Counted from the stretch's first letter, positions 1 through 11,521 are shown. The stretch: 64,000 bases of DNA from Pyxicephalus adspersus (GCF_032062135.1 NC_092860.1:1907100-1971099), one strand, 5' to 3'. The notes: generated by a model from the letters alone, not told the origin. A program made the numbers and translations.

Positions 1-1292
1 GGAGAGTGCAAACATTGACCAAGTAAACCAAAAATAGTGGCCTTGTTTCAGTTACGGATGGACTTAATTAGAACTTAACATTGGCTTTGAAAGAAAACCT
101 AAAAATGGAGGCCTCTAGTAAGGACCAATGGTAGTTGCCTGGCTCTTTGCCGTCTTTTTTAAGGCGGTATGAAATCCTGATCTGTACTATTGTGTGACTA
201 TTAGTTCCCAGAGATTGGATCAATTTATATTTTATGCTAACATCCCACCATCTGTATATAACCACAATCAGTATTTTCTCCAACTATTAGAGAATTAAGG
301 CAAAAGATTTGTATTCATTCATAAACAATACAAATATAATAGAATTTTATTTCAATCCTTAATAACACATTTGTATAAAAATGACACAATAGTAACAACA
401 CATTCACAAATACATTCCCCATATTTATCTTTGCTCAACGTGTTTCACACATACTTTCTCTAATTCTCTGAGTAAAAGTTTACCATGAGGATATTCACTC
501 TCCAAAATTATTTATTTATAAAAATTTTTATCAAATTATTATTTATAAAATCAATCTGAAATCTTAATTATATTTAAGTTTTTAAGTGGCTGAGCAATAA
601 AGCCAATGGATCAGCTTGATAAGCAGGATACTCAAAGCAGACCCTCAACTAGCCAGGACTGCTTCTTCTACCCAAACCCCCTACTATACCTTTATCAGAT
701 AAAGTTAGGATTATTTTTACAATGCACCTTTCCTGCTCCATGGAAAACAGAGCAAATGACATTTCTTGGGAAGATGCTTTGCAATAGACTTGAGCAACTT
801 CTTGCAAGACATCACCCGCTCTACATTCAAGACTTGACCCGACAGAGATGCCATTCTGAAAATGGGTCTAAAGTATGTACAGTTCTCACTTCATTCTTCA
901 CATGTGTGTTTATCTTTTGCATATCGTAGGGGCCCAGCCAGAGTAAGGTGGCCTTCTATTTCAGTAAAAGGTCCCCTTAATAATGGCAAGCAATGTACTT
1001 CCAAAATGCAGTGGTGATTTTCATGAAAGTATGGAATTCTCATTTCTCCACCTACACATCTGTTGCATACCCCATTGTGTAAAATAAATATCCAGCAGGT
1101 ATATCATTTGCAAAGACCTAAAAACCCAGATCGCATGGTCAAATCCTCCAAACATGGCTCAATTTATTAAACTGTAGTGAATCTAATAATTTATTGCCTC
1201 GTTTAAATTTCACAATTGATCAGATTCGTCTGACGACTAATAAATGGCTTAGTTGCTCATTTGTACATAAGTATTCTTGGTTGAAATTGGCC
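1..1292. other. No gene seen; AT-rich unique sequence
   Basis: Open frames are short and unlike known proteins. A weak hammerhead-like relic, GTGTGAAACACGTTGAGC, reads on the minus strand near 432-452. If the MMD assignment is right, 1-10170 is MMD intron 1. Confidence 0.5.
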
Positions 1293-1450
1293 CAGTGTTC
1301 TCCCCAACCCCTTTTAGCTGGGAGCGCTACCCAGCACTTTTCAGTAACTACCTGTTTTTGTGTGGTTACTGAGGTCACATACAGAGCAGCCACCCTCCTA
1401 CAATTTCTTGCTACCCAGTTAAAAAAAAAAAATCCCTGGGTTGAGCATTG
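1293..1450. mobile_element. Short hAT-like MITE, family A
   Basis: It starts CAGTGTTCTCCCCAACCCC and contains TAGCTGGGAGCGCTACCCAG, GGTTACTGAGG and a terminal CCCTGGGTTGAGCA. It is the reverse complement of the 6870-7034 element. The right boundary is uncertain by about 10 bases. Confidence 0.65.
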
Positions 1451-2188
1451 GGGCCAAAAATTGCAACCTGTGGGGCCACCTTAGGAGCTGATTGACAATC
1501 TCTTGGTAACAAACTGCCTCTTGAACATTCACACTTTCTCAGTCTATGTCGGTGAGTTAAATTGCACAGCAATTCAGAATTTCTCTTGCAAAAAAAGCTG
1601 ATGAGGAAACCAGCACAATCCTGTGTCAAGTGGTAGTGATCCAAGTGTGCTAAAGGTTATATAAGGTTTCGTCAAACTGCAGAGACATCTGCTTACAGCA
1701 CTTGAAATTCATAACTGCTTATCTGATCCATAGACAGAGCACAGTGTACTACGGAGAGTGCCGTCCTGCTTTCTGGACAACATCACATAGCCATATATCC
1801 TGCCAATAAATAAATCAATGCAACCTTTGCACAGCAGAGGAGGAGGACGTTGTGCACGGTGCAATAACCACAGCAACTAGATATTACCTTAATCACTTGA
1901 AAAATAATAGCATAGTAAGATTTCAGACATCTTTGTGGCCATTATCATGCACAAACATAGCTTAAAGTGAACATCTGATTTGTACGCCAATGAACTACCT
2001 TGAACTTTCAATAAAAGGCAAACAAAATCTAATTTCCTATTCTCACAATGCATTGCTGGGAGCCTGAAATAGGAGAAATCAAGGAGAGGGTGGGGTATGG
2101 AGTAATTGTAAAAGTGGTCCTAACCCTGGGTCACTGTAAAGTAGGACACCAACCAACTCTTCTAGATTTGGATACAGTAGAAAGGAGT

Positions 2189-2209
2189 AAAAAAAAAAAA
2201 AAAAAAAAA
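2189..2209. repeat. Poly(A) run
   Basis: Twenty adenines. A retro-tail is possible, but no element was recognised upstream. Confidence 0.8.
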
Positions 2210-2531
2210 CAATGATATCCAGCACACCTAAATGTTCATGGATAAAGGGACAATAAATAGTCATAAAGTAAAAAAAAGGATGTGTCAGAACCTCAAAGAA
2301 ATCCATCAGACAAGCGTGATGAAGAAGCAATGACAATCAATACAGCCCAAGGAAAAGTCCTGCAAGACTTCTTAAGTAATTTCTTTTTTGTGTGACTATG
2401 AATATGCTTCTATCAATGAGCACAGAGGTGTGCTGATAGTTACATCTTGCATCTTTCCAAAGGGGACACAGACAAAAGCAAAAATACTTTTACCAGAGGG
2501 ATCGAAGGTACAAGAAGTAAGGGAAAATCTC

Positions 2532-2608
2532 TCCATTATTATTATTATTATTATAAAACAGTATTTATATAGCGCCAAGATATTACGCAGCGTTTTACAT
2601 TAAATAGT
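2532..2608 (-). mobile_element. LINE 3' end with (ATT)n tail
   Basis: The plus strand shows ATTATTATTATTATTAT then TATTTATATAGCGCCAAGAT and a relic of ACGCAGCG..TACATTAAATAG. This is the terminal ~75 bases of the same L2/CR1-type LINE in minus orientation. Confidence 0.75.
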
Positions 2609-3219
2609 CAGACAGAAATAGAAACCTGACAAATACTCTTCACCACTCTAGAAAAGATATTTCCATTACACAAGTATATGGAGCTCTTTTCCTGATTAGA
2701 TATCTGCTTCTTTACTTGGAAAAACTTCATATAATATCATTGAAATAGAAAAAATTGGCATAGAATAAGACTTTCAATCAACTGTACTCTACCCGTCGGC
2801 AATTTACCAATTCTGAACATAAGCTGCAGACAGAATCTTATCACTGAGCTTTAAGAACAATGCACCTTATTAATACACTGTAAGCAACTGATGAGTGAAC
2901 TTTGGTTGGTCACCAAGTTCCTAGAATCAATGCTTCAAGCTAAGTCTACCGTCAATTACTGGGTTACTGATAGAGAACAGTTATTTTAGGTCAGCATGTC
3001 CCTATACAAGAGGCAAAGTCTAATGTGCAAAAAAGGGAAAAAAATCTATAAAATATGTGCAACAAGTCAAGTTGAACATGACTATTACTAAATATACAAT
3101 GACCTGGATAAATAAAACCCTCATAGATTCATAACGATAAACAAGGTCTAGGGTTATGTTCTTGTTAGGCTTAATGAGATCATTTTAACTTGCCCATGCA
3201 AAGCAAAGCGAGTCTAGTG

Positions 3220-3458
3220 CAGCCTTTCACAAACTTTTTTTTCCTATAGGGGAACACCCTTGAAATAACTTTCAGCTCTTCAGGGAGGAACCCCTTCTAT
3301 AATTACTATATCCACAGCTCACAATACTTTAATTATTGTGCTGGTCAGCAGGAAGAATGTCACTCTTACAGCCAAAAATATCACTGGTGCCACCAAAAAT
3401 TTCTCATTGCTCAAGGAACTCCTAGCAACCTCTGGGGAGCTCTAATTAAGAAACACTG
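3220..3458. mobile_element. hAT-like MITE, CAGTGTTTCTT family
   Basis: Reverse-complemented it begins CAGTGTTTCTTAATTAGAGC; the plus strand begins CAGCCTTTCACAAAC. The flanks GTCTAGTG and GTCTAAGA share five leading bases. Interior landmarks are AGGAAGAATGTCAC, ATATCACTGGTGCCACC and TTCTCATTGCTCAAGGAACT. Confidence 0.72.
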
Positions 3459-3917
3459 GTCTAAGAAAACGTCACCCCCACCTCCCCTATACTCATCATT
3501 CCCAATCAAGTAATGATTTCACCTTGTTTGGCATCTTCTTTAGCACCAATTGCACATGACAGCTCAGGAATGGTTTCCTAAAATGAATATTGTCCCATAC
3601 CAATAAAATGTATGCCAGATCAGCTTATTTCAGGGAGTATGTGACCTGTATGGAGCACAAATGGGGGACAAATGCCATTCTATTGGATGATTTCCATTGA
3701 AAGATAGTCTGCACCCCAGAAACTTTCTATTGCCCAAGAAGGCTGTCAGCCATGGAATATTATAAAAGTGCACAAAGCAGGTCGATGTCTGTATTTGTGT
3801 ATTACAGTTGATGGAAATATTAAACACTCGGACTCTGGGGAGATATCTGAATGTTTGCAGAGATGTCAATAGAGACTTGCAATAAAGTGAACCCTTCTAA
3901 AAGAAATTTTGGCCAGG

Positions 3918-4172
3918 ACACTATACGCATGGAGTTTGCAGGTTCTCTCTGTGTTTGGGTAGGTTTCCTCCGGTTTTCCTCCCAATATTCCAAAAACATG
4001 CAGTTAATTGGCTACCCCCCAATTAGACTGTATTAAGGACATATGACTGAGGTAGGGACTTTAGATTGTGAGCTCCTTTGAGGGACAGCTAGTGACATGA
4101 CTATGGACTTTGTACAGTGCTGCGTAATAAGATGGCGCTATAAAATTACTGTGTAATAATAATAACAATAAT
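3918..4172 (+). mobile_element. LINE/SINE 3' module, plus orientation, with (AAT)n tail
   Basis: The left half has the GGAGTTTGCAGGTTCTCTCT, GGTTTCCTCCGGTTTTCCTC and CAGTTAATTGGC blocks, a module very common in fish and frog genomes. The right half has TAGATTGTGAGCTCCTTTGA, then GCTGCGTAATAAGATGGCGC and an AATAATAATAAC tail. It is a different subfamily from the other copies but shares the end structure. Confidence 0.7.
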
Positions 4173-4184
4173 CCTTATATGTAA

Positions 4185-4553
4185 AGGGAAAGTTCAACAC
4201 ACATCCCAACAGGCTTTGGGTGCTCCTTCTGCATGCACAGAAGGGGCATTTTTTCCACCAAGTGGAAAGAGATGCTGATCTAACACATGTGCTCTCTTTT
4301 ATTTTGTCCTTTTTTGCAGCGGGCTACGTCACCCAATCTCACACCTGCAAAGTGTGTGATCGGGTGACGTAGCAAGAAGAAGACGAACAAGAAAAGACTA
4401 AAGATGGCGGTGCCCGGCGGTATTTTTGTGCTGGGATGAAGAGGAATTCTAGGACGACGCAGGACCAGATCAGGAAAAAGTCCAGCACCATCGAGGGATC
4501 TGCGGGATTATAGGTTGTCATTTTTTTATTTTCAGTTTAGTTCCGCTTTAAAA
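4185..4553. repeat. Dispersed repeat family B, CRE-like hairpin module, TTAA end
   Basis: Landmarks are GCTCCTTCTGCATGCACAG, AAGGGGCATTTTTTCC, GCGGGCTACGTCACC with inverted GGGTGACGTAGC, AAGATGGCGG, GACGACGCAGGACC and the end AGTTTAGTTCCGCTTTAA. The 12-base inverted pair makes a hairpin around an ACGTCAC motif. Confidence 0.72.
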
Positions 4554-4559
4554 TCCTAG

Positions 4560-5985
4560 AACAGGACAAACTCGCTAGCATCTTGAGTGATAAAATGAAC
4601 AAGTTTAACCAAATTTGGGAACCCTGGAAATCAAACAAACTGGTGTAATATACTTTAAGGCTTACTAAGGTCTCAACCTATACCCACATATTTTACTTTG
4701 ACAGTCTCCAACCCTCTTTCCTTCCTCCTTGCCCTTTTTTCATATCTGGAATTTTCATCTCTATGGCTTTATGTCTCGAATGTTTTGGTAATTTAAATTT
4801 TTGATTGAAGTTCCAGATGGTTTCCCGGATCTATGCTTGTTTTTAGTCATTTTACAGAGAACTACCTTTTAAACAAGTGTCTCGAAAGGACACCTATGCT
4901 ACTTGGGACTTATGTCTTGTTGTTGAATGGTTTATTTGTACAAAAAAATAATTTTTCTTTCTTGTTCTTCCTATGTTTAAAAATCAATAAAAATATTGAA
5001 ATATAAAAACCTAGAACAGAAATGTAATATACTGCAGCTTACTGGTCCTTAGATGTGTTGGCTGCTTTACTTTTCTTTTAATTCCCCCTGGTATTCCTGC
5101 CAATTATATTTTCTTTGCTTGGCTGGCAAAGGCGACGCACTAGAATGCAATAATAGGGAAACAGCATTGTCGCACTAAAAGAGAACTACAGACTACTACC
5201 CCTCTTCTCTTCTCATAAAATGTACATGGGGGTCTTTAGTCATCAGAGTACCTGATAAAAAGTTCAGCAGGAAAGAGAATGGGAATCTAATCAGTTGACA
5301 ATTTTTAGTAGAATAAACAGATATTCTTTAATAGGTATATTAATAAAATTTTTAATGGACCAAAGCCACCAAAGTTCCTTGTTGGGGTTTAGATACACTT
5401 TAAAGGCAACCAGCATCAGAAGAACACAAAGCCAACACCGCATGCCTGGCTTCCATGACAATCTTTAATTCTTTAATGTTCCTTACCTAAAAAACATAAG
5501 AGCCCTGGATCAGGAAACTTCAAAAGAAAGTCAGCAGCTACAGTTCACACTTTTTGACCTGGATAGTTTGATTTTATAGCAAGCAAATATACAGCTAATA
5601 AATAAGACTGGGAGCTGTTTTACCTACCAAAGGATTTTTGTTTGTCAAATTCCGAAATCTGATCTGGTTGGTGACCTTTGTGCTCCTGAATACAATTAAG
5701 TGGGACAGACAGGTCACCAAGCACCGTATCCCCAGCCATTGCCAGCCATTGCCGGACAGCAGCAATCTGTGGGGCCATCACTGTGCTGTATCCTCCTCTG
5801 ATTGGTCCCTTAGTGTTACCCCCACCCCTTCCCAATCTTACTTCTATGGTACAGAATATTACAGATCGCCAATACAATGTTGCAATTTATTAGGTTAAAC
5901 ATCCTTCTCTTCTAAATTCCAAACTAGATGTGTTCAGAACACATAGAGTGACACTTACCCCGCATTCCTACAATGGAGTGGATTC
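4560..5985. other. No gene seen
   Basis: AT-rich sequence with AATAAA-like runs near 4985. The frames on both strands at 5620-5898 overlap each other and have no recognisable product. Confidence 0.5.
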
Positions 5986-5989
5986 AATT

Positions 5990-6235
5990 ATTATAGGCAG
6001 TTCACTTAGCAAAGTGAATTATTACTTTGCCATGGATATTTCACTTTGCTTAGTGAATGAGATGAAGCTCTTTTGACTTTAACCATCCAATCATGTGCAA
6101 GCACAAAATCTATAAAGATAAATATTTTGTTTTTCAGATTTGTTTTGCACATGATTGGACAGTCTTTGCAAAGACTGCCCAATCATGTGAATATCCTTTG
6201 TGAATATCCTGTGTTTATCAAGTAAATCACCCCCA
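5990..6235. mobile_element. Palindrome-rich MITE
   Basis: It contains TTCACTTAGCAAAGTGAA and its inverted partner TTTCACTTTGCTTAGTGAA. CCAATCATGTGCAAGCA and TTTTGCACATGATTGG form another inverted pair. It joins directly to the family C element at 6236. No coding capacity. Confidence 0.6.
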
Positions 6236-6320
6236 TTAAGCCTGATTTATTAAAGCTCTCCAAGGCTGGAGAGGATACGCTTTTATCAGTGAAGCTGGGT
6301 TATCCAGCAAACCAGTAATG

Positions 6321-6760
6321 TAGGGGTGTCAAACTCAAATACATAGAAGGCTGAAATTAAAAACAGGGGCCAAACTTGAAATTTATTGAGGAACGTTTAC
6401 TACTTCATTCATAACCAACTAAAACAAACCCACTTTAGGGTTGAAAAGACTAATCTATCCATGCAGGCTGTGTGTTGTTCATTCTCTCACATCTAAAGTT
6501 TGTCTGACACTAAATATTACACTATGCAGTCTCTAATGGATTGAAACAAACACAATGCCCCTGGTAATCAGGCACCATGTGATCATTGCCTAGGCTTTGT
6601 GTCACATGATGAATGTACAGGAACAATGTCTATGTAACGCAGGCGGGCCAGATGTAGTTCATTTTCAGAATTCTTTGGGGGAGCCAAAAAAAAAAAAAAA
6701 AAGGACATTGAGGGCCAGATTTGGCCTGCGGGCCAGAGTTTGATGGATTTTTTGGTTTTG
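6321..6760. mobile_element. hAT-Tip100-like MITE nested in a palindromic MITE
   Basis: The left end is TAGGGGTGTCAAACTCAAAT and the right end GGGCCAGATTTGGCCTGCG..GGCCAGAGTTTGATG, the familiar GGTGTCAAACTC / GAGTTTGAC ends of this hAT group. The flanks CAGTAATG and CTGTAATG match in 7 of 8 bases. An A-run lies at about 6688-6704. No coding capacity. Confidence 0.72.
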
Positions 6761-6869
6761 CTGTAATGGATTTCTTCAAAGTAATTTGCTATTTGCTAGA
6801 AAATGTTCTGAATCCTGGACCGGATCCATTCCAAGTTTGCTAGATCACCCAGCTTCACTGATGAAAATG

Positions 6870-7034
6870 CAGTGCTTAACCCAGACATTTTTTTAAGCCG
6901 GATGGGAATAAATTGTAGGCGGGTGGAAGCCCATGAATTGTGACCCAACGCTTCAGTAACCACCCAAAAACAGCTGGGTGGTTGCTGAAGAGTGCCGGGT
7001 GGTGCACCCAGCTAAAATGGGCTGGGGACAACAC
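6870..7034. mobile_element. Short hAT-like MITE, family A, nested in a palindromic MITE
   Basis: It begins CAGTGCTTAACCCAGACATT and ends GGGCTGGGGACAACACT. It is flanked by near-identical 8-mers TGAAAATG and TTAAAATG. Removing it restores the host MITE reading ATGAAAATG/TATCCTCTC. It shares GGTGGTTGCTGAAGAGTGCC-type sequence with the copy at 1293. Confidence 0.7.
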
Positions 7035-7072
7035 TTAAAATGTATCCTCTCTGAGCTTTATAAATCAACCCC

Positions 7073-7841
7073 ATTGAGCCCACCTCATGCAAGAGATTGG
7101 AACAGATCAGTCCACCCAAAGTTAAATATGAGTCAGCTTCGGCTTTATGGATGGATGCTTCAATATCTCCTGCTATAAGTCCCAACTCTGTTCCTGTCCT
7201 TCCGGATGTTTTGGGGTTTACAATTAAACACATACTAGCTCCTCCTAAAGCATTCTTCATAATCAAAATTAAATAAAATTCATCAGAGTGATGGTAAGGC
7301 TTCATAATGGTTACAAACCCAGGGACTCAGCACAAAGATCTCCCCAAAACGGTCCCCAAAGATACACAAAAATCCTCCAAATCGTTTCACACTCCATCTT
7401 TAATAAAAAAACTTCCATTTGATTGGATCATTCCTTATAATATAAAGAATGCTACAAGTAATACAATATTATTGTATTAAACCAGCCAGAGAATGAATTG
7501 ATGTCTAATACTTCATCCAAAATACCATAAAAGCTACAAAGTCATTCAAACACAACCAGTGATATCTATGTAACCACACCTTGATTGGGTTTACACTACT
7601 GCCTTCACTATATCTCATATTTGGTTTTTCATGAACAAGTCAATGGGGTAAAAAACAAAAAAGCAGAACACAGGAAAATGAAACAGGAAAAAGTGTGCAA
7701 ACAATGAGGCTTTTAAGTGATGCAAATATGTGTTTGCTAGGGGTCAGCAGTACTGCTATAGTTATTGTATGAGCTTCCAGCAAGGTCCAAACACGGCATA
7801 TGGGTAACAGGTGATTTCTGATTGGCTGATACTGGTAATTG

Positions 7842-7903
<62 letters not shown>

Positions 7904-8775
7904 CATATATAAAATAACACGTGCTCGTCTTAATGTGAAGATATCCATACACGCTCATACATATGAACATTGTATCATTGGAAATATTATCTAAATATGA
8001 CAAATGATATAACATAAGCTGTAATAATCAACACATATAAACAATTATACAAGCAATACAAAATATTTACCTTTTCACCATTGTAAGAAACAAAAGACTG
8101 AAATCATTCTTTTCGAACACAATCCTAATCTGTAATTTCATAACCATCCACCAACACAAAGTTTCTGGATCCTAACATGTACAGCTGTGATAACATACAC
8201 ATAAAATTATTCATCACCTTATTGCAAATCACAACAGCAAATAAAAAAAAATCCAAAAAGAAAATTAAAGGACTAAAAAAGAAAAAATGTAAACACAATG
8301 CTACCTTCCAACAGTGAACATTTTGGAGTGTGTTTCTTCACAGAAGACGGATCTAAAAAAATAAAGTCTACACAAAGCCTCATGCAAGGTTTAAGGCAAA
8401 AGGAACCAAGTCTAGCGGATCCCTATGTCCATGGATGCTGGTTTTCCAATAAGGGAGGTGGGAGCCAACCTGCCAGCTTGTCAATGTGGAAGCCAATCAG
8501 GGATGGGAGCTGGCCCAGCACTCCCTCCTCCAGGGGAAGTAACCAGCTTGTTAGACTCGGAACAAGATTAACTTCCATTGTTTGACCCATCTGCCCATCA
8601 GAGCTGGAGCCCGGGGACTCTGAATAAGGGATTTATAATGGAGGGGCCACTTTAACAATAAGTCACGGAGGAGTGGAGAATGGGTGTCATTTAATAAGAG
8701 ACGGCCAAGAGAGTGCACAGTATAATTCACATTTGATCGAGTAATATAGAGATAGAACTGATCAATTATCGATAA
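7073..8775. other. No gene seen apart from (TA)n
   Basis: The stretch 8300-8640 is less AT-rich and has a 95-codon frame, but composition and context do not support a gene. Confidence 0.45.
7843..7901. repeat. (TA)n microsatellite
   Basis: About 29 uninterrupted TA units. Confidence 0.95.
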
Positions 8776-8824
8776 ACTGTATTTATATAGCACCAACATA
8801 TTGTGGAGAGGTGTACACTGAATA
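8776..8824 (-). mobile_element. Short LINE 3' end
   Basis: TATTTATATAGCACCAACAT followed by a diverged GTGTACACTGAATAG. It is only the last ~50 bases of the LINE, in minus orientation. Confidence 0.6.
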
Positions 8825-8944
8825 GGGATCTAAAGATATAAGAGATGCAATAGAGATAGCTATAAGGAATAGACAGATAGATAGATCTGTGTGCAGCTCC
8901 ACATTTTCCCCCAATGCAAACTTATATTTTAAAATTTCACCTCT

Positions 8945-9075
8945 TAGATTGTAAGCTCTTCGGGTTAGGGGCCTCTCCTCCTCCTGTGTCTGTATCTTTC
9001 TGCCATTTGCAACCTTATTGTACAGCGCTGTGGAATATGTTGGCGCTATATACAGAATAAGAACAATAATAACAT
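8945..9075 (+). mobile_element. LINE 3' end, plus orientation
   Basis: It has TTAGATTGTAAGCTCTTCGG, then CCTCTCCTCCTCCTGTGTCT, then TTGTACAGCGCTGTGG, then TGTTGGCGCTATATACAG and an AATAATAAC tail. It is the opposite strand to the neighbours at 8776 and 9238. Confidence 0.7.
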
Positions 9076-9237
9076 TTGGCAATGGTCGGCCGGTTCGGAT
9101 TCTACCCCCCCCCCACCCTTACATAATATTTTCTTATTGTTGATTTATCGGTCGGTCCTTTTGACATATGAGGAAGCCTAATGACCTTCTCCGCTATATT
9201 AAAAAAATGAGGAATAAAATAAAACCTAATATAAATA

Positions 9238-9328
9238 TTAAGCTGTATTTATATGGCGCCAACATATGACACAGCCCTGTACAGAGATACGGGGAGAGGA
9301 GGCCAAAGGAGCTTACAATCTATGAATA
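9238..9328 (-). mobile_element. LINE 3' end
   Basis: TGTATTTATATGGCGCCAAC, then a diverged ACAGCCCTGTACAGAG, then AGGAGCTTACAATCTATG. Minus orientation. Confidence 0.68.
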
Positions 9329-10007
9329 TTCGGAGGGGTGCCGTGTGATTAGTTATACATTGTCGGTGTGTTTCTATGAGGCGCCGGGTGTGATCGCTTC
9401 ATCCCAAAATATGAATTGATGGCGGAGATTCCGATGAAAGCGATTATCGGATCCACACGCCCCGATTTTATCCATACGATACATTTTATTCCCAAATAAA
9501 AGAGCGATGGAGAATCATCAGGCAGGTGAATCATGCGGGTGAATCACGCCGACATCCAGAACAAGCTGCATTGTTAGCATGTGACCGATCGTTTGTTATC
9601 GGATTGTGAATGTTGCGATGAGGAACTCAAATCGGCAGCCGGAAACTTTTTTTTTTTTTTCATGCGTCTAGATCAGGGAAAAGGCGAATGCTTTGTGCAA
9701 CACATACGCAAAATGCGCATGCAACAACGGCGACCGATGGCGACCATGGAAACTGACAATTGTTGTGCAGAAGGGAATGCGAGGGGCAAATTGTGCACAA
9801 GGTTGTGGTGAACTCCAATGGCAACACCTGTGGTAAGAGGGCAGATGCCTAAATGCCCCAGAGAGATATCTGCCCATCACAGGGGTAACAACACTTTGTC
9901 AGGGATCAGACATCTCCCAATATGGGAAGCAGTGTGGGGTGATGGGGCAGCCTGGGAATGAATGAGCCGCCTCCATTGCTGCCAGGGTGGGGGGCAGATA
10001 GGACAGC

Positions 10008-10170
10008 CAGCAGACCCCCCCCAGACAGAATGCTGCCCCTCCCAGTCTAATACCCCCTCAGCATGCTGCCCCCTCCCAGTCCAATAGCCCCCCAGGCAGA
10101 ATGCTGCTCCCTCCCTAGCCTAATACCCCCCCAGGCAGCATGCTGCCCCCTCCCAGCCTAATACCCCCCC
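10008..10170. repeat. C-rich minisatellite, about 42-bp unit
   Basis: About four imperfect tandem units built on CCCCCAGGCAGAATGCTGCC followed by CCTCCCAGTCTAATAC. The array abuts the splice donor of the probable MMD exon 1, so it would be the first 160 bases of intron 1. Unit length and single-base differences are visible directly. Confidence 0.8.
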
Positions 10171-10179
10171 ATCACTCAC

Positions 10180-10202
10180 CGCTTGAAGTCTTTAGCCACC
10201 AT
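10180..10202 (-). CDS. MMD: Probable first coding exon (5' end of CDS), best fit MMD exon 1
   Basis: On the minus strand an ATG in good context (purine at -3, G at +4) opens seven codons, M-V-A-K-D-F-K, plus two bases CG. Then comes a strong splice donor, GCG/GTGAGT. The exon would break inside an Arg codon. The MMD (PAQR11) N-terminus as I recall it has Phe-Gln-Arg just before Phe-Met-Asn-His-Arg, so D-F-K-R joined to FMNHR would fit. Position and strand also fit: MMD lies next to and downstream of SMIM36 on the same strand in human. MMD is a seven-helix PAQR-family membrane protein. Exon 2 was not seen and would lie left of this point, probably off the window. The gene name is an inference; the promoter plus donor is the firmer part. 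An overlapping out-of-frame ATG lies 14 bases upstream. Confidence 0.42.
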
Positions 10203-10450
10203 CTCTGCCCAGACATAGGACGGCCCCGCCGGACAGGCTGGCAGTGAGAAGCCGGGGGGAGGAGCCCTCATTGGACAGCCGGACAATTGGCACCGGGATC
10301 CCCGTGCTCGTTTGCCGGGCTGTAGACTCCGCCCCTTCCTCAGCCCACCGCGTACGTCACCGCCCCTTCTCTGACCCCAACCGGATGATTGACGGCTTGG
10401 CGTAACTGGCCACGCCCCCTACAATGCTTAACCCTCACAGTGCCAAACTC
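10203..10450 (-). promoter_or_regulatory. CpG-rich promoter and 5' UTR upstream of the probable MMD exon 1
   Basis: This is the most CpG-dense stretch of the window. Read on the minus strand it contains several GC boxes (GGGGCGG), a CCAAT box (GTCCAATGAG) and a CRE-like GTGACGTA, in the order expected of a housekeeping-type CpG promoter. It ends at the start codon at 10202-10200. No TATA box is seen. CpG retention in an otherwise CpG-depleted region supports an unmethylated, active promoter. Confidence 0.6.
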
Positions 10451-10499
10451 CAGAGAGCTCAGTGTGATTCCTTGTATCTAATGAGAGAGGAGGACAAGG

Positions 10500-10760
10500 G
10501 AACAAGAAATATAAATGTGTGTATAAATATATCAATATTAATGTGTGTATGTATAGGAATATATATAAATGTGTGTTTATAAGAAAAAATATATATGTGT
10601 GTGTGTATGTATAAAAATATAAATAAATGTGTGTGTATAAATATATATATATAAATACAGTATATATATATTATACATACATATATACACACACACATAT
10701 ATAATTTTTTTCTTATACATACACACACATTTATATATATATATATATATATATATGTTT
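10500..10760. repeat. TA/TG-rich microsatellite cluster
   Basis: Alternating ATATAAATGTGTGTATAAA-type units, then an inverted ACACACACATATATAA stretch, ending with (AT)n. The 114-codon minus-strand frame is an artefact. Confidence 0.85.
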
Positions 10761-10768
10761 TATTTATT

Positions 10769-10850
10769 AAACAGGGAATCGGACATTCCTTCAAACATTC
10801 CAATTACTGCCATTAAAACACCTGGAATGGGAATGTCAGATTCCCTGTTT
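10769..10850. repeat. ~82-nt hairpin
   Basis: AAACAGGGAATCGGACATTCC pairs with GGAATGTCAGATTCCCTGTTTT with one mismatch per ten. A loop of about 40 bases contains a second pair, CATTCCAATTA and CCTGGAATG. It follows a TA-rich microsatellite. It is probably a MITE remnant. Confidence 0.6.
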
Positions 10851-11029
10851 TATAAATAGAGCCCCATTAGTATCATGTATCATATCATGTATCTCTACCA
10901 TTCACATGTTCAATATTAAATCTGTAATACCATGGTTCAAAAAATGCTTGCCTAATTCATTTGTGATCGCCATTTTGTCCGAATATTATTAGGAAAAAAT
11001 ATTTTTGATCTACTTAACAGTTTTTCATT

Positions 11030-11140
11030 ATCAGTCCTGAGAAAGCTTATGTTGCAAAACGCGTAGTATACTGTGTGGGACTGGATTTACAGGTAATGTC
11101 TTTTTTTACAATAAAATATATAAATTATGTTTTTTAAATA
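11030..11140 (+). repeat. Diverged hammerhead-like repeat end
   Basis: CCTGAGAAAGCTTATGTTGC then AAAACGCGTAGTATAC keeps the layout of the 41.67-kb motif, but CUGAUGA is CTGAGAA and GAAA is AAAA. GGACTGGATTTACAG and ACAATAAAATATATAAAT follow, as in related frog repeats. Confidence 0.45.
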
Positions 11141-11521
11141 AGGTGTGACATGCTATATATTTAATGCCTTTTTTTTGAGGTGTATGAGGAAGTGGTGGAT
11201 GTGGCACTAAAATCTTTACTGGTCTTTGGTTCATGAAAAAAAATACTCCCACTTGTGGCAGAGCAATACAACACATTTTATAAGTTCAAAGACTTTGGAA
11301 TAATGTATCTGTACAATATAAACAATTGATCAATGTAGACTTGGCCCTCCACATGTTACACACATCCATCTTGAGGTGCCCCCCCAATGTTCATATTTCG
11401 AGAAAACCCGTGAAGCTTCTGATTTATCCAGGTCATTTTATATCTCCTAGTAGTTATTCACATTTAACTTGACTTGTTCTTGTTGAATACATTACATCCA
11501 CACAGCACTAACACCTTAAAC

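Larger units (their letters stand above)
1470..3200. other. No gene seen apart from the short repeats listed
   Basis: Apart from the poly(A) run and the LINE end at 2532, I recognise nothing. Codon-like constraint is not evident. Confidence 0.5.
6236..7072. mobile_element. Palindromic MITE, family C, split by two insertions
   Basis: The outer element reads TGATTTATTAAAGCTCTCCA at the left and CTGAGCTTTATAAATCAACC at the right. Its hairpin halves are separated by the two hAT-like insertions at 6321-6760 and 6870-7034. Arms contain TGGAGAGGATACGCTTTTATC and GATCACCCAGCTTCACTGATG. Confidence 0.78.

Noticed and set aside
606..929. 107-codon frame at the left edge
   Set aside because: No family likeness, no splice sites or promoter; typical chance frame.
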